From Gammaproteobacteria bacterium UBA6173 (GTDB lineage: Bacteria; Pseudomonadota; Gammaproteobacteria; Pseudomonadales; Pseudohongiellaceae): 11,195 nucleotides of DNA. Location: positions 6,082 to 17,276 of the forward strand of contig DITX01000175.1 of NCBI GenBank assembly GCA_002422225.1, read 5' to 3'. The translations under genes and the position numbers were made by a program. Below, piece by piece: positions 5,162 to 11,195 of this stretch (within the stretch, counting starts at the first letter, position 1; each line of letters starts with the position of its first letter). The notes beneath the pieces are model-generated. The model did no database searches. It was not told where the DNA came from and saw only the letters and a list, made by a program, of their open reading frames with translations.

Positions 5162-7972
5162 TCACAGCGCCTTGATGGCGGTCAGTTTTTCGTTGAGTGC
5201 ATCCATCGCAGCTTGTGCAGCGCGTTGCCGCTCGCGTTCCTGATCAACCAGTTCAACAGGCGCATTCTGCACAAACTTGTCATTGCTGAGTTTGCCGTTA
5301 ATGCCTTGCAGGTTTTTGTCCAGCTTGGTGATTTCTTTTTCCAGACGGGCTATTTCCGCATCTTTGTCGATCAGATCAGACAGCGGTACCAGAATTTCCA
5401 TGTCCTGATACAACTGTGTTGCACTGACCGGTGGCGTTTCATCGTCTGCGAGGCAACGCAGTTCCGACAGCTTGGCGAGTTTCAACAGGTTTTGCAGATT
5501 GTCCTGCAGCCGGCGCTGATCCTCCGTGCCGGTTTTACGCAGCAAGGCAGGGAAGGTTTTGCCCGGCGGAATGTTCATCTCACCGCGAATGTTTCGCACG
5601 CCGAGAATCACACCCTTGACCCACTCAATATCAGCGTCGACCGTGGTGTTGATCAGCGATGCGTCCACCTGTGGATAGGCCTGCAGCATGATGCTGGTGT
5701 TTGCTGTTTCTGTGCCAATCAAAGTGGCGATCTTCTGCCAGATTTCCTCGGTAATAAATGGCATGAGAGGATGCAGCATGCGCAGACTGTTTTCCAATAC
5801 AGTCAGTAGGGTCAGGCGGGCGGCTCGGGCTTTTTCGGGCTGATTATCCGCATCCCACAACACGGGTTTTGAGATTTCTACATACCAGTCGCAATACTCG
5901 TTCCAGAAAAAGTCATAAATAACTTGCGACATCAGATCAAAGCGGAAGCTAGCCATGTGCTCATGCACCTGTGCCACGGTTTGTTGCAGACGTGACAAAA
6001 TCCAGCGATCAGCCAGGCTCAGGTTTTTGTCGTCTTTTAAAGATGCAACATCGCCTGCCGTGAAATAAATGCCTTTTTCTTCGGTATTCATGATCACGTA
6101 CCGCGAGGCATTCCAGATCTTGTTGCAGAAGTTACGGAAACCTTCCATGCGCCCAAGATCAAATTTAATGTCCCGGCCAGTCGATGCCAACGAGTAATAG
6201 GTGTAACGCAGCGCGTCAGTGCCGTAACCCGTGATGCCGTCAGGAAACTCGGAGCGGGTGTTTTTCTCGATCTTTTGCTCAAGCTGCGGTTGCATCAGAC
6301 CTTCTGTGCGCTTGGTGACCAGATCCTCCAGACCAATCCCGTCAATCAGGTCAATCGGGTCCAACACGTTACCCTTGGACTTGGACATTTTCTGGCCTTG
6401 ACCGTCACGGATCAGTCCATGGATATACACCTTTTTGAACGGCACCTGACCGGTAAATTTCAGGGTCATCATTACCATGCGGGCAACCCAGAAGAAAATG
6501 ATGTCAAAACCCGTTACCAACACATTGGTCGGGTGGAAGGTTTTTAAGGTTTCCAGATCATCCGGCCAGCCCAAGGTGGAGAAGGTCCACAATGCAGAAG
6601 AGAACCAGGTATCGAGAACGTCTTCGTCCTGATGCAAGGGCAGTTCAGCAGCAAGATGGTATTTGCTGCGCACCTGAGATTCACTGCGACCAACGTAAAT
6701 GTTGCCATCTGCGTCATACCAGGCCGGAATGCGATGACCCCACCACAGCTGACGGGAAATACACCAGTCCTGAATATCACGCATCCAGGCAAAATAGGTG
6801 TTCTCCCACTGCTTGGGGACAAACTCGATATCGCCGTTTTCCACGGCTTTGATGGCAGGCTCTGCTAGTGCTTTCACCGCAACATACCACTGATTGGTCA
6901 GATAAGGTTCAATTACCGCGCCGGTGCGGTCGCCACGTGGCACTTTTAACTTGTGTGGTTCCACTTTTAATAATAAGCCGGCAGCGTCCATGTCTGCGAC
7001 CAGTTTTTTACGTGCATCAAAACGATCCATGCCGCGGAATGCTTCCGGCGCATTGTCGTTGATGGCGGCATCAATAGTGAAGATGTTGATCATCTCAAGT
7101 TGGTGACGCTTGCCCACTTCGTAGTCGTTGAAATCATGCGCTGGCGTAATTTTTACGCAACCGGTTCCGAACTCCGGATCAACGTAGTCGTCTGCAATAA
7201 TCTGGATGCGCCGGTTGCACAGGGGCAGGTCAATCCATTTGCCGACCAGTGATGTAAAGCGCTCGTCTTGCGGGCTGACCGCAACAGCCGTATCACCCAG
7301 CAAGGTTTCAGGTCGTGTGGTCGCAATAGTGATAAAGTTGTCACCGCTATCGGTTTTTGCGCCATCGGCCAGCGGGTACTTGAAGTACCAGAAAAAGCCA
7401 TCTTCTTCTTCTGACAGCACTTCCAGATCGGACACCGCAGTGTGCAACTTCGGATCCCAGTTCACCAAGCGGTTGCCACGGTAGATGAGACCCTCGTCAT
7501 ACAGGCGCACAAACACTTCTTCCACGGCCGCCGACAAGCCTTCGTCCATGGTAAAACGTTCGCGTGACCAGTCGATGGAGCCACCCAGACGCCGGATCTG
7601 CTGGGTGATCATGCCGCCGGATTCTTCTTTCCACTCCCAGACTTTTTCCAGGAATTTTTCGCGGCCCAGCACCTTACGTTTGATGCCTTCGCGCTCAAGA
7701 CGACGCTCTACTACCATCTGCGTGGCAATGCCCGCATGGTCGGTGCCTACCTGCCAGAGTGTGTTGTTGCCCATCATGCGGTGGTAACGAATCAGTGCAT
7801 CCATGATGGCATTCTGGAAACCATGGCCCATGTGCAGACGGCCAGTGACATTGGGTGGTGGTATCACAATGCTGTAAGAATCGCCTTTTCCGGAAGGTGC
7901 AAAATAATTGCGCTCTTCCCAGGTGCTATACCACTGGCGTTCGATCTGCTGGGGTTGGTAGGTTTTGTCCAT
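5162..7972 (-). CDS. valS: Valyl-tRNA synthetase
   Basis: 936-residue class I aminoacyl-tRNA synthetase that joins valine to tRNA-Val in the cytoplasm and hydrolyses mischarged threonyl-tRNA-Val. The catalytic Rossmann fold carries PPPNVTGRLHMGHGF (38-52, HIGH-type motif HMGH at 47-50) and KMSKS (528-532). The inserted CP1 editing domain shows TTRPETLLGD (218-227) and GTGCVKITPAHDFND (269-283). The anticodon-binding helical domain follows (about 640-800), then a C-terminal Leu/Glu/Lys-rich coiled coil (about 868-936) that contacts tRNA. Length is close to the E. coli enzyme (951). The ATG at 7972 begins the standard MDKTYQPQQIE N-terminus; only a weak ribosome binding site precedes it. Upstream is a c-di-GMP enzyme gene instead of holC/pepA, which commonly sit there in gammaproteobacteria; downstream is elaA. 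Confidence 0.98.
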   Translation of the reverse strand: MDKTYQPQQIERQWYSTWEERNYFAPSGKGDSYSIVIPPPNVTGRLHMGHGFQNAIMDALIRYHRMMGNNTLWQVGTDHAGIATQMVVERRLEREGIKRKVLGREKFLEKVWEWKEESGGMITQQIRRLGGSIDWSRERFTMDEGLSAAVEEVFVRLYDEGLIYRGNRLVNWDPKLHTAVSDLEVLSEEEDGFFWYFKYPLADGAKTDSGDNFITIATTRPETLLGDTAVAVSPQDERFTSLVGKWIDLPLCNRRIQIIADDYVDPEFGTGCVKITPAHDFNDYEVGKRHQLEMINIFTIDAAINDNAPEAFRGMDRFDARKKLVADMDAAGLLLKVEPHKLKVPRGDRTGAVIEPYLTNQWYVAVKALAEPAIKAVENGDIEFVPKQWENTYFAWMRDIQDWCISRQLWWGHRIPAWYDADGNIYVGRSESQVRSKYHLAAELPLHQDEDVLDTWFSSALWTFSTLGWPDDLETLKTFHPTNVLVTGFDIIFFWVARMVMMTLKFTGQVPFKKVYIHGLIRDGQGQKMSKSKGNVLDPIDLIDGIGLEDLVTKRTEGLMQPQLEQKIEKNTRSEFPDGITGYGTDALRYTYYSLASTGRDIKFDLGRMEGFRNFCNKIWNASRYVIMNTEEKGIYFTAGDVASLKDDKNLSLADRWILSRLQQTVAQVHEHMASFRFDLMSQVIYDFFWNEYCDWYVEISKPVLWDADNQPEKARAARLTLLTVLENSLRMLHPLMPFITEEIWQKIATLIGTETANTSIMLQAYPQVDASLINTTVDADIEWVKGVILGVRNIRGEMNIPPGKTFPALLRKTGTEDQRRLQDNLQNLLKLAKLSELRCLADDETPPVSATQLYQDMEILVPLSDLIDKDAEIARLEKEITKLDKNLQGINGKLSNDKFVQNAPVELVDQERERQRAAQAAMDALNEKLTAIKAL

Positions 7973-8010
7973 GATGTGGCTCGGTTAACTCGTGTTTCGG
8001 AAAGCCCGGG

Positions 8011-8039
8011 AGTATAACCGATGCATGCGATTGCCTAAA
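8011..8039 (-). promoter_or_regulatory. Possible valS promoter
   Basis: In the 62-nt gap between the EAL gene stop and valS, the minus strand reads TATACT (8016-8011), a 5/6 match to the sigma-70 -10 box. It is 17 nt from a poor -35 (TTTAGG, 8039-8034) that overlaps the upstream stop codon. Transcription would start near 8004, leaving a leader of about 30 nt. The -10 is decent and the -35 weak, so valS may instead, or also, be read through from upstream. Confidence 0.35.
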
Positions 8040-10308
8040 GCGTCACCTGCCGCCAGGCATTGCGGATGGTGTTTATGTCACCTAACAAAACGGGATGACC
8101 GATGTGATAACCCTGTAACAAGTCGCAGCCCATATCAATCAACATGGCAGCGGTCTGTTCATTCTCCACGCCTTCCGCTACCACCGTCGAACCTAGCTGG
8201 TGCCCGAGTTCAATACTGGCTTGAGTCAGTTTGCGATCGCGCGCGACAGTCGCGATATTGTTGATGAAACGCCTGTCTATTTTGATTTCATCGAAGTTGA
8301 ATGACTGTAGGTATTCAAGTGACGCGTAGCCAGTGCCGTAATCATCCAAAGCTACCCGGAAGTTCGCAGATTTAAGCCGGTCGATATTTCTCAGCGCCGC
8401 CTTTTTGTTAAGCATCAGGGCGGTCTCAGTCACCTCCACGGTCAGGTGTTCAGCGTATTTGCCCGATAGTTTGCGTATCAAGGCTTCTATGAGTGTATCG
8501 TTGCCAAGATCGAAAGCCGACAAATTAATCGAAAAATAGAAGTCATCATGAGGAGGTATGGTTTGGAATAAAGACGCCGTTTCGTTGATGACCAAGTCAG
8601 TCACCTGGCTGATCATGCCCGCTTCCTCGGCCCACACAATAAAGTCACCGGGTGGCAACCAACCATGTTTATGATGGTTCCAGCGCGCCAGCAATTCAGC
8701 CCCGACGATACGTCCTTCCGACACTTTGTACTGCGGCTGCAAGGCCCATTGAATCTGGTGCTGCGCAAGCGCCTGACGCAGGTCCGAAATTACCGGTATA
8801 CGTCTTGGGTCAGGTTTGATATCTGCGCTATACACAAGCAGGTTGTTGCCGATGCGTTTGGCTTGATTCATGGCCATCTTGGCTTTGTGAATCAACTCCT
8901 GCGCGGTATTGGCATGTTCCGGATACAGCGCCAGCCCAGCGCTAAGCTGTGGGTGAATATTCATGTCTCTGATCAGAACTGACTGACTAAGTGTGTTCAA
9001 CAGTGAACTGATTCGCTGCTCTGCATGTTCTGCATTATCAAGCGTAAAACCGAACAAGCCTGGACCAATGTAGGCTCCGTGAGTTCGCCAATCGTCAGGA
9101 ATCAAAGCGGCAAGTGCTTTGACCATGTCGTCTCCTGCCTCCTCATCAAATGCATCCTGCAACGCATCCAGATTGATAAGGCCGATGACAGTAAAACCAC
9201 AGGTGCTGCGTCGATGTTTTGCTACCGTTACTTCGTAGTCCAGTTGCTGTTGTATGTCTTTGCGTTCGGGTAGTCCTGTCAAGCAATTGACAACACGTTT
9301 GTTTTCTAAAGTCGTGCGGACGGGGGAGTGATTGTCCTTGCCATGTAAGTGTAGTTGCATTTCTTCCAGACGAACTCGATAAAATTTGATGACTAAAAAC
9401 GTTGCTGCAGCAAGCGCAAGCAGCAAGGGCAGAGTCCATCTGAGAATTAACAAGGCTCTCTCTTGCGCATCGAAAGCAGGCGTGTGCAACCATTGGTTGA
9501 GCAGTTGCTCCAGTTCTCCCCGTCGTTGCATCTGTTCTATGCCCGCATTAATCTGACTTACAAGTTCCGGGCGAGCGGGGTTGATTGCAAAGGCATAAGC
9601 AACGGGCAACAGTGGAGGGCTCAGTGCTGCCAGATGATCGAGGCGCCGCGTTCTCAGGTTGTATCGCCCGATTTCTGAAGGCAGCAACGCCAGATCAGCC
9701 TGCCCAAGGTCAATCAAATCAAGTGCATCCGCTTCACTGTCAGCATCAACAATGGTGATATCGGGGTTGGTTTTGAGTAATTCTTTAGTCGCATAGGCAC
9801 CGCCCTCTGCAGCGACGCGTTCTGTCGTCAGTGCTGAAATTGAATCATAAGCAGGCGAGTTTGCGGGCCCAAACAATAAGTGATATTCAAGATGTACGGG
9901 ATTTGAAAACAGATAGAGGGCCTGGCGTTCTTCTGAGACAAACATGGGAACGATATCGATTTTGCCTGCGCGAAGATCTTGTTGCACGTTCTGCCAGTTA
10001 TCCAGCCTGAAACTCGTGTTCCATCCGCTGATCTGAGCAAGCCGACTAAATATACTTACATCAAATCCATCAGCCTGGCCTGCGTCATTGTAGAAGTGAA
10101 AAGGAGGATAGTATCCAGAACCACCAAATATTACTGTTGATTCTGTTGGCAGGGTATTTTGCGTGGTTTGGGCGAGTGCTGAGTTGGGTATGGCAATATA
10201 GGCAAACAATAGAAAGGTACATAACATAAGTCCAGCTGTCAGTGAGCCTTTCATATTGGGTGCCCAAGCTAACCGGACTTTGATGCCACTTAAGACGAGA
10301 TAACGCAT
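8035..10308 (-). CDS. Membrane c-di-GMP phosphodiesterase: periplasmic SBP_bac_3 sensor, degenerate GGDEF, EAL
   Basis: 757-residue inner-membrane receptor. Order: signal anchor (about 19-47, ending ALAQ); periplasmic type 3 solute-binding domain (about 55-275) with YYPPFHFYNDAGQADGFDVS and SEERQALYLFSNP, where R128 fits the ligand carboxylate-binding arginine; transmembrane helix (about 286-308); GGDEF-like domain (about 340-495); EAL domain (about 505-755). The GGDEF signature is GPGLF (415-419) with no RxxD inhibitory site, so cyclase activity is unlikely. The EAL domain keeps the catalytic set: ELLAR (538-542), N595, E625/E628, D655-D656, K676 and E712/E715. It probably degrades c-di-GMP in response to an amino-acid-like ligand, with the GGDEF remnant as a possible GTP sensor. 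Two starts are possible: M1 (10308), just below a good -10 box, and M19 (10254), which gives a cleaner signal peptide. It lies 62 nt upstream of valS. Domain calls are firm; ligand and regulation are inferred. Confidence 0.93.
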   Translation of the reverse strand: MRYLVLSGIKVRLAWAPNMKGSLTAGLMLCTFLLFAYIAIPNSALAQTTQNTLPTESTVIFGGSGYYPPFHFYNDAGQADGFDVSIFSRLAQISGWNTSFRLDNWQNVQQDLRAGKIDIVPMFVSEERQALYLFSNPVHLEYHLLFGPANSPAYDSISALTTERVAAEGGAYATKELLKTNPDITIVDADSEADALDLIDLGQADLALLPSEIGRYNLRTRRLDHLAALSPPLLPVAYAFAINPARPELVSQINAGIEQMQRRGELEQLLNQWLHTPAFDAQERALLILRWTLPLLLALAAATFLVIKFYRVRLEEMQLHLHGKDNHSPVRTTLENKRVVNCLTGLPERKDIQQQLDYEVTVAKHRRSTCGFTVIGLINLDALQDAFDEEAGDDMVKALAALIPDDWRTHGAYIGPGLFGFTLDNAEHAEQRISSLLNTLSQSVLIRDMNIHPQLSAGLALYPEHANTAQELIHKAKMAMNQAKRIGNNLLVYSADIKPDPRRIPVISDLRQALAQHQIQWALQPQYKVSEGRIVGAELLARWNHHKHGWLPPGDFIVWAEEAGMISQVTDLVINETASLFQTIPPHDDFYFSINLSAFDLGNDTLIEALIRKLSGKYAEHLTVEVTETALMLNKKAALRNIDRLKSANFRVALDDYGTGYASLEYLQSFNFDEIKIDRRFINNIATVARDRKLTQASIELGHQLGSTVVAEGVENEQTAAMLIDMGCDLLQGYHIGHPVLLGDINTIRNAWRQVTL

Positions 10309-10336
10309 ACCCGACCGTGCTGAGACTGTTTCAAAT

Positions 10337-10367
10337 ATTATAACTACGGTTAGTTTACGCCTGCCAA
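10337..10367 (-). promoter_or_regulatory. Candidate promoter for the EAL receptor gene
   Basis: The minus strand carries a perfect TATAAT (10342-10337) with TTGGCA (10367-10362, 5/6 match to the -35 consensus) 19 nt upstream, slightly long spacing. A start near 10330 would give a leader of roughly 20 nt before the ATG at 10308, which supports that start over the internal one. Confidence 0.5.
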
Positions 10368-10373
10368 ACCGGC

Positions 10374-10415
10374 TTTGTATCTAGTACAAACGGCTAGTGT
10401 GATAGTGTTCTCACA
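10374..10415. promoter_or_regulatory. Two dyads in the divergent intergenic region
   Basis: Between the divergent EAL and M28-like genes (10309-10435) lie a perfect dyad TTTGTA-N5-TACAAA (10374-10390) and a second inverted repeat TGTGA-N8-TCACA (10398-10415). They sit upstream of the minus-strand -10/-35 and about 20-60 nt before the plus-strand start, where a shared regulator could act. No plus-strand promoter with good boxes was found. An operator role is inference from position and symmetry. Confidence 0.35.
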
Positions 10416-10435
10416 AATTTTTCGGAACTGTACGG

Positions 10436-11195
10436 ATGGTAAACTCACGGCGACAATTTCTGCACCAAAGTGTGGCAATTTTTGGGTCACTCCTTAGTCA
10501 GGGTATTCCCAGGATTGGGTTGGCACAGACACCAGGTAGTCGCCAGCGTATTTCTGACATCATTCGTGAATACTCGCAGCAGGGCAATCATCGCACAGGC
10601 TCCGACATCGACCTATTGAATGCATACTGGATGCGGGATCGCTTGGCCGCGATGGGTGTCGCAGCGAGTCTTGAACCGTTTAGTGTGGACAAGATTGAAG
10701 TAGAGACAGCCAGATTCATTGCCCCTGGGTTTGAATTGGAAGGTGTGCCATTTTTCGATTGCCATTCCAGCGGCGCTGCAGGGATAACCGGCGTCATGGC
10801 TGAATTAGCCAATGGCCTTGCAGCGGATATTGGTGTCGTGGTGCTGCCTGCCACTGACAGCAGTCCACAACACAGTCTCCTTGATTCAGCGCGACGCACT
10901 GGCAACTACAAAGCCATTCTGGTAGTGAGCGCACAAAGTTATCCACCAGAAGGTGTGGCAGTGCGCAATGCTGAAGACTTTCTCGAGCCGTTTGGCCCAC
11001 CGGTGTTGCATATAGCTCATAGACGCTGGGCGGACATTCAAACACTGATTGCCATGCAACAACCCGTCACCTTGATTGCCAGTGCGCGACGTGTGCAAAC
11101 GACAGCTTTCAACGTCAATGCAAGCGTTGCGGGCCATGATCCAGGCTTGCCGCCGGTGGTCGTGATGACACCCCGCAGTGGTTGGTGGCAATGCG
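10436..11195 (+). CDS. Tat-exported M28-type peptidase-like protein (partial, 5' part only)
   Basis: An open frame of about 253 codons running off the right edge, so the stop and the C-terminal domain are not seen. The ATG at 10436 has GGA (10424-10426) 9 nt upstream. The N-terminus has a twin-arginine signal, NSRRQFLHQS followed by a hydrophobic stretch ending GLAQ (about residue 31), so folded export is predicted. After it, IIREYSQQGNHRTGSDID and WMRDRLAAMGV resemble the opening helices of M28 aminopeptidases. A mid-section with FGPPVLHIAH and an FNVNASVAG segment resembles the PA-like insert and the strand before the catalytic domain, followed by VVVMTPRSGWWQC at the edge. Zinc ligands would lie beyond the window, so activity cannot be judged. 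The family call is moderate; export is better supported. Confidence 0.65.
   Translation, partial: MVNSRRQFLHQSVAIFGSLLSQGIPRIGLAQTPGSRQRISDIIREYSQQGNHRTGSDIDLLNAYWMRDRLAAMGVAASLEPFSVDKIEVETARFIAPGFELEGVPFFDCHSSGAAGITGVMAELANGLAADIGVVVLPATDSSPQHSLLDSARRTGNYKAILVVSAQSYPPEGVAVRNAEDFLEPFGPPVLHIAHRRWADIQTLIAMQQPVTLIASARRVQTTAFNVNASVAGHDPGLPPVVVMTPRSGWWQC

Noticed and set aside
5213..5809. 198-codon open frame on the plus strand inside valS
   Set aside because: It is antisense to highly conserved ValRS coding sequence, shows no known motif, and has no ribosome binding site.
10398..10415. TGTGA/TCACA inverted repeat as a CRP binding site
   Set aside because: The spacer is 8 nt; the CRP consensus has 6, so it is kept only as an unnamed dyad.
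1..11195. CRISPR arrays, tRNA/rRNA genes, insertion sequences, attachment sites
   Set aside because: Looked for on both strands by eye; no repeat-spacer pattern, cloverleaf, rRNA core sequence, transposase or terminal inverted repeats were seen.

Overview
The window looks like chromosomal DNA from a gammaproteobacterium, probably a free-living heterotroph. The evidence is the bacterial ValRS type, an ElaA-type acetyltransferase, a lipoprotein signal and a Tat signal, a c-di-GMP receptor with a periplasmic sensor, and mixed base composition near 50% GC. The genus cannot be fixed from the sequence alone. There is no phage, insertion sequence, CRISPR array, rRNA or tRNA.

Left part (1-4233, plus strand): a PIN-PhoH protein (133-1512); a decayed minus-strand remnant of an M13 (neprilysin/PepO-type) zinc peptidase (about 1523-1825); an intact DUF885 zinc-metallopeptidase-like lipoprotein (1841-3715); and a small SpoU/TrmH-type RNA methyltransferase (3688-4233) whose start overlaps the end of the DUF885 gene.

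Middle part (4244-7972, minus strand): valS (valyl-tRNA synthetase), then elaA 28 nt downstream, then the N-terminal remnant of an agmatinase/arginase-family ureohydrolase. The remnant is followed, in another frame, by an orphan acidic tail built on three 15-bp tandem repeats. The stretch between the SpoU gene and elaA therefore holds only debris, and it is where the two transcription directions converge.

Right part (8035-11195): upstream of valS on the same strand is a 757-residue membrane receptor. It has a periplasmic type 3 solute-binding domain, a transmembrane helix, a degenerate GGDEF domain and an EAL domain with a complete-looking active site, so it is probably a ligand-controlled c-di-GMP phosphodiesterase. 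Divergent from it, across 127 bp containing two dyads and a good -10 box, a Tat-exported protein resembling M28-type peptidases begins and runs off the right edge.

How it fits together: conserved translation/RNA genes (valS, the RNA methyltransferase, PhoH) are mixed with exported peptidases (DUF885, the M28-like protein, the dead M13) and an amino-acid-binding-type sensor. No convincing new multi-gene system was found. The most interesting items are the two gene remnants, the sensor phosphodiesterase with a ruined cyclase domain, and the structured divergent intergenic region.
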